Positions 22,254 to 35,267 of a stretch of 60,000 nt of DNA are shown here, piece by piece. The stretch spans positions 11,280,499-11,340,498 of the forward strand of contig NC_092565.1 of NCBI RefSeq assembly GCF_037975245.1, given 5' to 3'. Each line of letters opens with the position of its first letter. Position 1 is the first letter of the stretch. Both the position numbers and the translations under genes were made by a program. Origin of the DNA: Apostichopus japonicus. Lineage: Eukaryota; Echinodermata; Holothuroidea; Aspidochirotida; Stichopodidae. The notes beneath the pieces were generated by a model that was not told the DNA's origin, searched no databases, and saw nothing but the letters and a program-made list of their open reading frames with translations.

Positions 22254-23779
22254 ATGCTCAACAAAAAGCCAATGAAAACCAGACAAAAGACAGGCTTTGT
22301 ACGCTTGTTCTGCCAAAAACCCAAAAAATATATATACACACTGACTACATGTTGTTTACAAGCTGTTGTTGTTTCATGCCAAAACCCTTAGAATACCGGA
22401 CAAAAGGGCCCTTTGTATACTGAAGTCATGAAAAACTACCCAGACAAACCAACTAGTAAATTGTTTCACATAGGTAATAGAGTTATAATGGTTTCGAACA
22501 AGGAGATAATACTGAATCCACATGGCCTTGCCCTGAAAATGATGAAATTCCAGGCCTGCTTTACATGGTTACATTTCATTTTTGTTAGGCCATGGAAGTA
22601 TCAATACTTCTATGGTTACACTCAGTCAAGTATTTAAGCAGATGTTATTCAAGCAGTAGAGGGTCTCTCCCAATGCAACAAAACAACATACATTAATTCC
22701 AGTCAAAGCATATATACACTTTCAACAGACTTGTTGACAGCTGTAATGTAGCCCAGGTAGCAAGAAAACCACAGCCGGTGTTTTTTATTGCAAGTAAATT
22801 GAGGTGTTGTATGGTGTGTGTGGTATTAAAATTGTTTGCTCCAAATGAACCATCCTCACATTTCCCCCAACAGTTTGAAGGATCTGTGCTAAATGTGACA
22901 TAATTTATTCTGCTAAATAATCTAGCTTTGCCGGGGGCTTTTTTCAGAGCAAATAATCAATGCCAACTTCTTGCTAAATTCAGCACGCAAGGACAGTTTG
23001 AAAGTTGGAACAGCCCAGAGCATTTTTCTCTCATTCCAGCTGGAGATCTGTGGGCATAAATTGCCAATTCACACATAATTCTTTACTTATACAGTCCTCC
23101 GTGCAATAGGTAGGGGTCTATTTAACGATTTTGTGGTTGATTGCTGGTTCATGCTGCTACCAACAGCGGTGTTAACATTCCTAGTGAACGCATGCTGGGG
23201 TTTTTTCATTCTTACATCTAACACTGCTGATACAGTCTAGGTTCTTCACAAACATGTACACTTTTTACAAATAGTTCTATTCCTAGACCACACAAAGGCA
23301 AACATTAATACATCCCATTCGATATAAGTGGGGCTACGAAAGGGAAGAAATAAGTAAGAGACTGTTTCAAACAAATTCCTGAGTACTCTTCTTTTTTTCT
23401 TGTTGTATTCTCACCATTTTAAATCTATTTGTTCAAGTGGAAAAGTGTTCACATACACAAATACATACAATGGAACTAAGCAGCTTATCTACACACACTG
23501 TACCACAAATAACCACTGGAATGGAAAGTGTTGAAGGGTTATTTACCATCCCTTGTAAGTTGAAAAATTTTAAGAAAGAAAGGCTCCACTTTCAACTTTA
23601 AGATCAATTTGATTGCCTTAGACAAATGCCAGTTGCATTTCCCCAAAGGGTTGTACATCAAGTTTAGAACAATTCCTATGCCGATCCCCTCTAAAAATAC
23701 ACGATCACACTAATTAATCAAATTATATCCAAGTTATGACCATCATAGCCTTTGCTACACTTGATTCATATAGATTGAT

Positions 23780-23974
23780 CAGTGCTTCTCAACTGGTGTC
23801 CACGTGGACCCCAGGAGGGAATTGAACAGTCTTGGGGTGAATTGAGAAGAAAGGGAGAAAGTGAGTGAATAAAATATGTGGCACAATTTTGTACACATAT
23901 TTTGGGGAAGGGGGAATGAGGAAAATTTTTCACCCAGGTGGGGAGTCTGAGAGAAAAATTGTTGAGAAGCACAC
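23780..23974. mobile_element. hAT (Charlie-like) MITE, probable
   Basis: Begins CAGTGCTTCTCAAC and ends GTTGAGAAGCACA, giving inverted termini of about 12 bp. These resemble the CAGTGGTTCTCAA-type ends of Charlie/hAT elements. Length is about 195 bp with no coding capacity. I could not find an 8-bp target duplication, so the right edge is uncertain. Confidence 0.5.
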
Positions 23975-24650
23975 TCATACAGTAGGTCTTATGGACTGCA
24001 CTACAGATGTGTATATCAGCTTGCTGGTCTCGGTAGAAGGCTAGGGTTGGCTTCTAGAGCATATATCCTTAAATGCTATGATGGCAATGGTAATAACAAC
24101 CTACTAACAGGATATAGGGTATCACTGACGAATAAAACAAGTTGTTTCATTACAACTGACTTTCGCTATGGGGGGGGGGTGGGGGGGGGAGAGAGGAGGA
24201 GGAGACAATGTACCACACTGTTACTAAAATGAGAGAAACAGCGTAGACTGTTTAGTATTCAATAATCTGTAAATTTAAATTTAGTCCACAAAATAATGAC
24301 ACAGCGGTATGAACTTTTCAAGGCAATACAAACCAACTACCATTCATGAACTTCAATACCGACTGTAACTGTGGATGGCAGGACAAAACCATTTTTGGAT
24401 TTATAATTTCTCTTAAAATATGGAGTGGTCAAATGGTAGATAGATGCCTTATTTACACAGATGAAATATCCAACAATGTGTGAATAATGCACATAACTTG
24501 GTCAGAATCATTTGGTAAACCTTTTCTATCCAACATCAAATACATCAATGAATATCAGATAGTTTAGTGACAATCTTCGTGCCAAATTTATTGCCCAAAG
24601 GTACCTTACCCATTGAACCACTGTCAAAATTAAAAAAAATCAAAACTTTT

Positions 24651-24831
24651 CCAGATAAACCGTGACTCCCCCTTCTCACAAAGTGTACAAATATTCTCAA
24701 AAATATTTCTTGAGTTTCTGACCAATATTTTTGCAGATAAAACAGTTTTGCAGATAAAATGTGACATCACCTTCCCTCAACGTGTACAAATATTCTCAGA
24801 AATATTTCCTGAGTTTTCTGACCAATATTTT
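24651..24831. repeat. diverged tandem duplication of about 82 bp
   Basis: Two copies share CAGATAAA, GTGTACAAATATTCTCA and CTGACCAATATTTT and start at about 24651 and 24749. They differ by several substitutions and an indel. Confidence 0.75.
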
Positions 24832-27800
24832 AGTAAGACCAGAAATGATTGATTATGAGGGCAACCAGGGGATAAGAGACAAGGTACCTCTACACAAGAC
24901 AGAGGTTGAATTATTATGACTTGTTGCCCCCCATGTAAATGTAGTGACCAGTTTTATGGCTAAAACTTGAACTTTTAATTGTTTCTGATATGGATCATAA
25001 ATGTCAGATGGCAATATAAAGTGACACTAAAACTGTTGTAAAAGGTGAGACTGTGCTAAACTGGGTTGTATCTAACTGTCAGAGGTTGAAGATAAGACCT
25101 TTCTCCTTCAAATCTCTCAGCCTCAGAGCTACATATCATACTGATATAATACTGTATGAAGGAAGAGACATTTTTAAGTGGTGCTGTAGACAACAAACCA
25201 AGCTGAAATCTCAAGAGTACATGTCACTTGGTATTCATTCCAAACCTACGTCTACCCATAAAATATTTTCTATCATGTTGAGAGTGAAAGGTTAACATGA
25301 AATGCTTAAAATAATCACTTAGTATTGTTGCTAAGTAATGCCATAAACCAGAAATAGGGATATTTAAAGCACAGGTCATCCCTTCTGTACAGTTGAAAAG
25401 CTTCCTTAAGTCAAATTTGACAAAGATGGAGCATTAAACACAGTCTTTTGTGGCAGGTTGACCACTAAAGGAACATTTGTGATCTGAAACTTAAGGTTGT
25501 AATGGTGGCTGTGTACAATAATCCCTTACCAAAAAGGCTTGAAGATCATCAGTACTGGCCTCAGATATGCCCAAAAAAGTCAAATAAACCAGTCATTCAT
25601 GGCTCCAAATTCAACAGGCATTTTAATACCACCCAGCAAAGTATTTGTCCAAACTGAAACATTTAACTGTCTTATTTTAACACCATCTTTATTTCTGAAA
25701 GTATTAACATGAATTTGTGCAGAAATTCCAACTGAAGTACTTTTGAAAGCTGAACTATCTAATCTTGCATGCTAAACTTTGGAGACGATACTGATTTCAG
25801 ACTTTAAACACAAAGTAAGACGATGCACATATTACATCAGTTCTCATTTTAGTCACAATTATTCGCAGTTATCCACCGGAAAGTTCATAAATATTTGACC
25901 AAAATAAAAATTAAGATACTGATCCTTTTTTTCCCTATCCTATTCTAGCTTGCCTGTGTTATCAGCCCTGTATTTTAATACAACAAGAGCCCGGGCTTCA
26001 TAATTGTACAGTACACATTGCCATCAAGACCTTTCAAATACGAGACACAACTGAAGTGTAAATTCCAGTAACTATAAAACACAGTCATTAACATGCAGTT
26101 AATATGTTATATTCAGTTTATTTTCACAGCTCTACCAGTCTCTCCTACTGGAGTCTTTACGACCTTGGGTAATGTGGCAAATTTTGATTTTCCGCTTCAC
26201 GACGACCGACGAAAGAAAATCTATGTACTGTATCTATAGTTAGTAGTATGCTATGCAGGTTTACCAGCCAGCTTGTTTCTTCATTCACAGACTTCCGCGG
26301 TTAGTCTGATTAAAAAAGTTCCAGACCAAATGACTTTACAAGACTGCAACTAATCACTCATAATGTTCAACAAAATGTTCAGACATCCATATTTCCAGCA
26401 CAATCTGCCCCTATTTTTTTTTCCACTTGTATAATTTGACATACTTCAATACATACAGTACAGTACTAGAGTACATCCACTTCAACTGATGTTAAATAAC
26501 ATACTAATTATAATTAGCCGAGCATTAGTGATCATTAAATACTCTGTGTAAATATGGATGCTCGATTTTCTACTTACTGATAGCTTTCTTCTCTTTGAAA
26601 GAGAAATGGAAAAGGAGGCAAAGGGGGGGGGGGGGCGGCAGGGGGAAGTGGGGGTGGGAAGTGGTTCAAGTAACACTTGAACTAGTTTGCCACTGATCAA
26701 TCAAAGTCTAATGAATTCGGAAGTAACAATTCCTATTCGCTGAGACTCTGCCACCTCAAAACTATTTGATGACCAAATTCGGGAAGAGATCAGCTTTCTG
26801 CAATTTGTGTATGAATAGGCCTGAAAAAATATAGATGAAATAAAGACTTCTTTCTTTCTCAATGAGACACATTACTGTGGCAACAGCATGGTTCCATCAC
26901 TGAACAATCCACTGCCTTTATATGGGGAATATGATATTGATATATATATATTGTACCATACACGCAGATTATGCTTTACAAGTTTAATGTCTCCAAGTGA
27001 ATAACATTTCCAAAACACAGGCCACCGTCAACCTCACAAACTACTGTACTATGCTGTAAGGTCTTGTTGTCATCAGGGCAAGACATTCCTGGGAGCAATG
27101 ACACCACTGTACCCAAACGAAAACTCCCTTTGGCAAAAACAATATCGTGAACGTTTTTACAAATGATGAGAAAAAAATTTGAAACTGAACAAAACTAAAC
27201 ACTTCATGAATTCCAAGGTAGAAATGTCTGGGTTGTGAATTAGAGAGATGTAAAATTTAGCTCAAGGCTATGCATGTTTGAGTTTATATCAATACCCAGC
27301 CAGCTCTCCTACACAGCTGTATGTATGGATGTGTGTGTGTGCCTGTTATTAAACCTGTTTGGTATCATACATACAGGATGGTGGCTGATAATAGATAACA
27401 TAACAGATAACACTTAAAATATCTTTTAAGGCTTGAGGGATAACTTGGTTTCACCAGCTGTGAATCACAGTTGTAAATTTGAAGTCGAAGATTTAAATCT
27501 GCTTGTTATTTTCAGAATTAGTCTCTCAAGGAAATAGAAAACTAAAACATGTCCACATGATTGTAAATGACCAAAATTAGATATTTTCAGGGTTTATACA
27601 GATCTAATGTTATTTTTGTAACAATTTTGCTTCAAGGAAATAGACAATTTCAAAGTGTACGATTAACATGATTGTCAGAGAGTTTTTCTTTGCAGGTGTT
27701 TATTTATATATTTTTTCCTTGATCTTAATGATTTTTTTTCCCATAATTTGTTTACTTTTTTTTAACCTCATGACTACTGTAGTTAATGATTACATGTGCC

Positions 27801-30529
27801 TTTGATACACACCTGCCTGTTTTATATCATTGCACACATTCCTTGCCCAATAAATAGTGTTAAAGCTAAAAAAAAATGCTTTGATAGTTGCCTTGGTTAC
27901 TATGTCAAATCATGAGTTGCAATATGCTGTACTGCACTAAGTACTACGGTGTAAGTCTAATCAGTATATGAAATGCATACAATAACAAAAAAAGTTCATT
28001 AACACCAAATTAAGACAAAGACCATCATTACGACCCTTATCGTTAAGTACATGAAAAACCACTTGGCTTGATAAACGTACATGTACTTGTTTGCGCACAT
28101 GCCCTAACTGATGGTAAAAGATTAACCTGCTTCCATTCACACATGTATCTGGTCAAATTCTCTATGTTCTGTACAGTTACTACTTTCTGAACAGACAAGA
28201 GTTTATTGGTGAATACCATGTGTGGGCTATATATACAGTAAATAAATACCTAAAGGGATATTATTTAGATCAAGTGGGTGATCTGATTACCTACATTATG
28301 GTTAAAGTGAAAACTTTATAGACACTGTGTTAATGGGGTAAATGAGATGATTTACTGTATATATGCAATGTGAGGATGCTTCCTAAAGACTCAAAGGAAA
28401 CTGGCAACTAGCAATTGTGTGAGGATGCTGAGCTATTTTTAGACATTAAGTGAAAATATGTGTTAATGGCCCTGTGAGGGTACCTCTCTCTCTTTAATAG
28501 AAATTCAAACTAGGTAAATAGCACTGTAAGGGAGCATGATTGCATTAGGAATGGAGATGCACAGCCATTATCATTGGTCTAGATGTGATACAGATATTTG
28601 TGACAAACAACTTTTCTAATCATTCAAAAATATCTGTTACAGAGTAGCTGTTACTTCTCATAGCTTATGCGATAAGACTGATGACTTAAACTGTTAAAGT
28701 ATCAAAATATGACATCTGAGCCACAAATGCTACCATTATAATGGCTTTCTGTATTCATTCAACTTTTTTTTAATTATTTATTTATTTTCTGTAACAGACC
28801 TACAGGCTACAGTATGGGTTTTGTAACTAAAACTGAAATGCAATGATTATACATTTTTTAATTTTGTTTTTCGCGTATATTTATTTCATCGACCTAATTT
28901 TCTTGACGAAGTTACCAGCAGATGTGTTCTTTTGAATAGCGAAAGCTTATCTTTAATGATAAGGTATGGTACCACCACATTCTGACAAATTCAGACATAA
29001 ATCAGTTTTAATCAATATATTTTCTACCAAATATGTGAAGTTTGGACAACTTTGACGAATCATATAAAACAAGTGCCATCCCAATCTTAGCAATCTTCTA
29101 AGCTCTACTCACTAACAATGGCCAAGTACTATAACTCACTAACAATGGCCAAGTACTATATTGGCATTCACATTATAACTCTAGTAACAAGGATAACTGT
29201 TACTAGGTTAATTCTAAATCAACAAACGAGGAAGAGTAATAACCACTCGCCAGTCTTAAGATAGGTCTCTTGGCTCCACTGTACAATTGTTATTCTCTTC
29301 TAAAAGTAATGAATTCTAAACATCTGGTGTTAGTTTGGTAAGGTCAGAACCACCAGGAGGGTTTGAGAGCTGTAAACTTACAGCACAGTAAAATCTGAAG
29401 GGTAATACTGAAGAGTCTTAATTAATTGCATATAGTTTAATACTGTATGACATTATGCTATGAACTATACTGTATCATATCCAACATGTCTCTAACCACT
29501 AAATAAAAACATGAAGTTCACAACAAAAACAAACAGACAAGAAAATGCAACAGAGGAATCCAGTGGTAGCCACTTATAAGTTAAGGGGAATAATTAGCAA
29601 ATGTTGCAAAACTTTAAACACTGAACACTTTTATTGTGTGATACCCACTACTATGGCCTAACTTAGACATACAGGTATTATATACATATGTACCTAGGTG
29701 GAGTAACCTTCGTAGCAGGTGTGTATATGTACCATAGTTGGTATTAAGGATGCAGCTAACCAGTGCAGGAATAATACAAGTCCACTGTACGGACAATAGG
29801 TGGAGCTGACATGAGGCCTGACTTAGCTGATCACATTAACAAACTTCAAACATTGACCATTTGGATTCCACCAAGCAACAGTTATACAGACTTTTGATCA
29901 CATTTCCTGTCAAAACCAGCTAGCTATGCTAATCATGGGAAAGTTTACACATACTTGTGAAGAAGGTTTACTGATAAAGTTTCCTGAAATTTCATGTAAA
30001 AATCCAGCAAGAGGTAGACACAAGTACAGCCCTTTTCTAAAGTAGGTTTATTGCAAATACACAATGTAAAAGCTAAATATTTGTGATCACAGGCATAGCA
30101 ACCCTTCACAGAGTTTCCAATGTCTTAGCATGCCTCAATAAAAGCTTGCTTGAGGTTTAGTACACACAGTTTGTGACTTGCACATCAAGTCCTTCCCACC
30201 ATATATGTAACAAAAGATTAGAAATTATACACTTGAAAGAATGAAAGTAAACATATGACAACATACAAAGTCCTACAATAGAATCTCTCCGTCATCTGTC
30301 CTCCTCCATGGATTCTTTGTGTTTCATGAATATAAAATTGAGTTTATTGGCATCTTTCAACACATTGTTTCTTTCCAGCATTTAAACTGTAATATCATGT
30401 ATCTACATTTCGTGCCGGAACCCTTTTTATCCTTCTCCGATCACTTATGTCAACTTACGCACAAAAACTTCACAGGGTGCGAATTGTATTTGTAATATAA
30501 TGAGAAAGGTTGGTAACATGAGCTTAAAA

Positions 30530-31187
30530 AAAGGCCGGGTACAATTATAGAATACAGGGCCATTCATTAACTCTTCCCAGCATCCGGATGCGCGGATGCG
30601 CGGTGTGTCTGTACATGTCCGTACATGTATGACGCCCTCTAAAATTCCATCACGTATTTCATTTTGACTCCGCATCCGCGCATCCACCCCGGGAGTACTA
30701 GGAATGGACTTAAATAATTTTCGAAAGTTTCCCCATATACCATCATGTATTTCATTTTGACTCCCTCTAATTTCCATCACGTATTTCATTTTGACTCCGC
30801 ATCCGCGCATCGGCGCATCCACCCCGGGAGTACTAGGAATGGACTTATATAATTTTCGAAAAAGTTTCGACATATACCATCACGTATTTCCAATCCTGAA
30901 AGTCCCGTATGTACGAAGATATTCCACATCAATAGTGTGTCGTTCTTAAAAGGCATCCGTACATGTGTGACGCTCTCTAAAATTCCACCACAGAAGTACT
31001 AGCAAAGGACTTAGGAAATTTTTGACTCCGCATCCACGCATCCGCGCATCCACTCAAAAAGAAAGAACTGGGACTTTGACATTTTTTTACTCACATACGT
31101 ACTGGGGTGAGACTGAGCATCCGCGCATCCGGATGCTCAGATAGTATCATCGAGTGGCCCTGTATTCTATAATTACTCCAAAGGCCG
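30530..31187. mobile_element. non-autonomous DNA transposon with 8-bp target duplication
   Basis: A 642-bp element at 30538-31179, flanked by AAAGGCCG at 30530-30537 and 31180-31187. Its termini share the 20-bp inverted repeat AATTATAGAATACAGGGCCA from the sixth base inward, with GG at the extreme ends. The interior has two near-identical direct repeats containing CCACCCCGGGAGTACTAGGA (about 30685 and 30820), plus a diverged third. It also has many GCATCCGCGCATCC-type units that can fold on each other. The minus-strand frame at 30445-30873 is only the repeat translated. Confidence 0.75.
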
Positions 31188-31458
31188 TGGCTATTCTTAC
31201 GACGAGTCGTAACAATTATTTATAAACTATTCTTACGACAAAGGCAAATTCAAGCGCAGTAAAGTAAATAAAGCAACGTCGCATGCAGTAGGGGTAACCC
31301 TAACCCTAAACATAACCCTAAACCTCAATCCTAACCCTTACCCTAACCGGAAATTATTGTTTCTCCTCGTCGTAAAAATAGTACTCCTGGTCATGAAAAT
31401 AGCAACTGCGCATGCGTAGTCGGGAATTATTCTTACGACTAGTCGTAACAATAGCCAC
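31187..31458. mobile_element. fold-back element with self-palindromic ends
   Basis: Inverted ends GTGGCTATTCTTACGACGAG at 31187 and its partner ending at 31458 (TAACAATAGCCAC) pair over about 28 bp. Each end also contains a palindrome, TTACGAC(G/T)AGTCGTAA, so every terminus can form its own hairpin. Inside are further TTCTTACGAC copies and a telomere-like tract. No clear target duplication was seen. It abuts the previous element directly. Confidence 0.65.
31291..31350. repeat. interstitial telomere-like (CCCTAA)n tract
   Basis: About 60 bp of degenerate CCCTAA repeats (CCCTAACCCTAA, CATAACCCTAAACC, CTAACCCTTACCCTAACC). It lies inside the fold-back element and is bounded on both sides by its inverted parts, so it is internal and not a chromosome end. 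Confidence 0.8.
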
Positions 31459-31469
31459 TTTGTTAAAAA

Positions 31470-32718
31470 AATGTAGTTACTTATCCTGATGCAACCAAGC
31501 TGCTGTACAAACTTTATATTATTAGAATACGCCTGGCCTATCCTGTGTGGCCAAGGTAAACAAACTTCGAACCCTGCGACAACTTCAGGTCCTATAAAGT
31601 TAGGTCTCAGTTAGGCTAACCTAGCCTACTGTAACATGTACAGTATGTCTACCGTGGCGGAAAGTTGGTGCCTTGGAAAGTTGCGGTGCAAACAGTTTAT
31701 CTGTCCCATTCAGTGTGCAAAGTTTAAACAAAGGTAAAATTTTAGATTCTTACCACAAATTTCTTGTTACTGAAAGTTAACGAAAGTTTGCGAGTTGTAA
31801 CCCGAAAATAAAACTCAAGCTCAAGAGTCTGATGAGATGCCGCAAAATAAGAGCAACTGGTATGTACACATGTGGATCGATTTCCCACCGTCAGTGATTT
31901 TACAGGTGAATAACACTGGTTTTGTTGGCCCGTAACCAACTAAACACACACAAGGCAGGCGAAAATCTGGTGACTCACTGTCCAATCCTATTAGTAATAC
32001 ACCCTCACTATTCAACAATAGGGTTACCCCTTTATCCTTGATTATTCACAGGTCTTTGCTATAAAGTACTTAGTAATGGAATGGAACAACTGTGACCCAC
32101 TATTGTGCTCTCAGCAGTGACTCCTTGAAGAATGCAAAAGACAAAACCGAGCAATACACAATAGATTAACCATGCAGCAGGAGGTATCATCTTTTGATGT
32201 GGGTTAGCTATAGTGAAGTGGGGTTGGTGTTTGGCTCGGAAACATATATGGGGGGGGGCGAGAGGGAAATTGGGATGTCGTATTATGAATGTCATTTACG
32301 CATATGCTATCAATCGATGAAAAACAAATATTCATGACTGTGAATATTTCTATTCTAACACAAATAGTTCCATAAATATATAATATCAAAACTTAACATA
32401 TGACGTCGTCATTTACGTAGCCTATGCAACACCGAATCATATAGAACGTCTTAAGAAATAAACAATAATCACCAACGTATGCTTTTCGTAACTAATTAAC
32501 GGGTATTTGAAATTCGATTACAATTTGTTTTCAACGCTTGGCAACTATAGGCGCATACTTTTTGTCCTCATAAAATTCAAGCATAGTTCATGGTTGAAAA
32601 TTCAAAGAGTAATTAGGTTAATGTGTAAATTGTTAACAAAAATGTGGTTATAAGAAAATAATAAGTGACAGGAATAAATATAAAATATCAATATACATTG
32701 ACCTCTAAGTGCTATATA
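31470..32718. other. non-coding, no gene recognised
   Basis: AT-rich sequence, with a G-run near 32250. Short minus-strand frames here have no support. Confidence 0.4.
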
Positions 32719-33267
32719 CAGGTGCGTATCCAGGGGGGGGGGCGTTGGGGGCGCGCGCCCCCCGGGTAAGAAAAAGAGGAGAGAAAAAAAAAGAAGAAAA
32801 AAGGAAAAAAGAGGGGAAAAAAGAAGAGGAGGAGAGGAAGGAAGAGAAAAGAAAAAGAAGAAAGAGAGAAAAAGGAGAAAAAGAGGGAGTAAAAGAAAAA
32901 CGCGAAGACACCGGGAAGAGAAAGAGGAACAGTGACATCATTACAGCGCTGAAGGGTAGCCAGTGACGGATCAATGATTTCGTAAAAGTTTGACTCACCC
33001 TACCCCTTACACCGACAACTCCATTTTTTGACGTTTCCATTTTCCTCTCTCACTAATGATCTATATATATACTATATATGGTCTATCATAACGCGTGTGT
33101 AGAATTGTGCTATCAAACCAACTGTGGCTGGTCTCGAACTCGATCGTGTCGTTGGGGAACATGACGATTTTGGGATGGGGGCGACCGCCCGCCCCCCCCC
33201 CCCATTCAGCATTGTTTTAAATGATATCGCTAAGTAATTTCAAAATAGAAAGTGCTTAGATGCAACT

Positions 33268-33430
33268 TACAAGGCCTGGGAAGTGTCATTTCCAGCGATC
33301 TGGGAGACATTTTCGGCCAAAATTTGCTTGTACGCTTCGCGCTAACAAATGGTCCTGTGTAGTGCCATTTCCAGCGATCTGGGAGGCATTTTCGGCCAAA
33401 ATTTTCTTGTACGCTTCGCGCCAACCTGAG
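33268..33430. repeat. tandem pair of a repeat of about 95 bp
   Basis: Two copies of a block containing ATTTCCAGCGATCTGGGAG, ATTTTCGGCCAAAATTT and CTTGTACGCTTCGCGC. Related copies occur at about 34425-34520 (inside a hAT MITE) and at about 35145-35225. The block is therefore a mobile family module, not a local duplication alone. Confidence 0.8.
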
Positions 33431-33645
33431 ATAATTTGCCTACAGGCTTCGCCCTCCCTTGGCAAATTCCTCGCTACGCGCCTGTTCGAATTTGTGACGC
33501 AAACAGCAGATATCACATCATATCAGTGAGCATGAAAATGGCGTTCCAGGATGAAAAGCCTCAAAACTGTCCGACTTGCCTAAAAACAATAACCCAAAAT
33601 TTTCGCGCGCTTCGCGCGCGTTCAACGTGTTAATGTCAATATCAT

Positions 33646-34012
33646 CAAGGGCGTAGGAACCGGGGGGGCTGGGGGGGCGCCAGCCCCCCCAGTGAAAAAT
33701 GTGGAGGGGCGGAAGTATCATTCCGCCCCCCCGCTTCGCAAGTCAAAAAACCCCTTTTTCATTTCCAAATGAGAAAAAAAATCTCATTTGGAGCACCAAA
33801 TTGCATCTAAGGCCTGGTGAAAATACAAAATTAAGTTTACAAAATGGAGTGGGTGTTGAAGTGTGCTATATTGCACCAAATTGCATCTGAGGCTACCTGG
33901 AAATGCAAAAAAATCCAAAGGGGAGGGGGACACCCCCTCCCCTTAGACCCCTCCCCCAGGCCGGCCATCAGTCTTCAGCCCCCCCACTCAAAAGTACCTT
34001 CCTACGCCACTG
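33646..34012. mobile_element. hAT-type MITE with 8-bp target duplication
   Basis: 367 bp, flanked by the direct repeat AATATCAT at 33638-33645 and 34013-34020. The ends are CAAGGGCGTAGGAA and TTCCTACGCCACTG (inverted, two mismatches). CA...TG-type termini plus an 8-bp duplication point to the hAT superfamily. The interior has opposing G- and C-runs and two copies of TTGCACCAAATTGCATCT-type sequence. No transposase. Confidence 0.88.
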
Positions 34013-34215
34013 AATATCATATAAGCAAGCATCGGTTAATACATCGCATGCCATCATGTACCGTACGGTCCGTGAAAATTGCGCAGTATACCGCGGGATG
34101 CTAATGTAAACAACGACATGTCTCATGTAGATGTATAAAAAGCATGAAGGTCCAATTATGTCAAAACTCTCTTTTACATTAGTAATGGCGAATTAGGGGC
34201 TGCACCCCCGCCGCG

Positions 34216-34583
34216 CAGTGGCGGAGCGTCCATACGGTCAGGGGGGCGCATGCCCCCCCCCCCTGACGGACTCAAATGGACTGCTGGCGCGTTTTTCAGC
34301 TCTTTACCACTTTTTACTTATTCTAGATTATTACTCTCATCTACTTATTGACATTTGTCACATTTTGTTCGTGTAATTTGGAGATGACACCTTATTCTTC
34401 GTTTATCTGCAAATTAGCCAGGCCCGGAAAAGGTCATTTCCGGCGATCTAGGGAGTATCTTTACTCAAAAATTTTCTGTACGCTACGCGCCAACCAGTGG
34501 TGGCGCTCCGCTTAGATAGTGTTGAAAGCGCCCCTACAGACCATTCTCGCTCCTCCTGACCAATACCCCTAGCTCCGCCACTT
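34216..34583. mobile_element. second hAT-type MITE with 8-bp target duplication
   Basis: 368 bp, flanked by CCGCCGCG at 34208-34215 and 34584-34591. The ends are CAGTGGCGGAGC and GCTCCGCCACTT (inverted, one mismatch). It contains the CGGCGATCTAGGGAG...CTGTACGCTACGCGCCAACC module also found at 33.3 and 35.2 kb. It differs in sequence from the 33646 MITE but has nearly the same length. Non-coding. Confidence 0.88.
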
Positions 34584-35267
34584 CCGCCGCGCCTCCTACG
34601 CCTATGTGTATAGTGTTCGGTTTCGGAAATATCTGCTATTTTTTCATTTCCTTCAACCAAGTTTTATAATAGCCGTTATAACAGGTTTTAATATTTCTAC
34701 ACCAATAAATTAACTGTGTCTGAATTTTAGAAAATTTCTGACCAACATTCTGCATCACACTTCCCTCTACTCGTGCAATTTTGACCAGTCTGTTAGGTGT
34801 TCAAGGAAGTTTTTCTATATTGGTTGTCCATAGATGAAATTTTGTACAACATTATGGGTATGTTTTCAAGTGAGTTTATTCACGAGAAATGTGAATTTTC
34901 AAATTCGGAACAAATATGGGGCTTAAAACCTTGAAAAGTGGGGCTGACGGGTATTGTTGGCCGTGACGTAGAATCACCTACAAAAGCAAAGACCCACAGG
35001 AGATGCGATCAGGTCGAACATGATGTGTGCCGGGTTGACAATCTTCAAAAAGGTTATGGATGGAAAAAAAAAACTATTAGGAAATACTTGGTTCTCAGGC
35101 AAAAAGTGTACATCTGGTTGGTCATTTCAAGCCCGAGAATAGCCGTTTCCGGTGATCTGGGGGGTATCAAAATAAGAAATTTTCTTGTACGCTGCGCGCC
35201 AACCGATGGTGGCGCTCCGCTTAGATAGTAATTCGCGCCCCCCGGGTTGGAAAATCCTGGATACGCG

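Larger units (their letters stand above)
22254..30529. other. long non-coding stretch, no gene recognised
   Basis: AT-rich sequence with G-runs at about 24171-24190 and 26625-26635, a hAT-like MITE at 23780-23974, a duplication near 24.7 kb and a 27-bp doublet near 29108-29161. No open frame has splice signals or composition good enough to call. Confidence 0.4.
32720..35267. mobile_element. nest of small transposons bounded by a 16-bp inverted repeat
   Basis: The left edge reads CAGGTGCGTATCCAGG and the right edge CCTGGATACGCGCCTG, an inverted pair with one mismatch. Both are flanked by ATATA. The interval could be one older element that received the two hAT MITEs inside it, or two separate relics of one family that happen to face each other; a third similar end lies at about 33472-33484. 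The interior starts with a GC-rich palindromic block and a purine tract (about 32766-32925). No protein-coding sequence. Confidence 0.5.

Noticed and set aside
30445-30873. Minus-strand 142-codon open frame with repeated FRKL-KSIPSTPGVDA motifs
   Set aside because: The repeated peptide is the duplicated interior of a non-autonomous transposon; no splice or family support.
31291-31350. Chromosome end (telomere)
   Set aside because: The CCCTAA tract is short, degenerate and flanked on both sides by ordinary sequence and inverted repeats.
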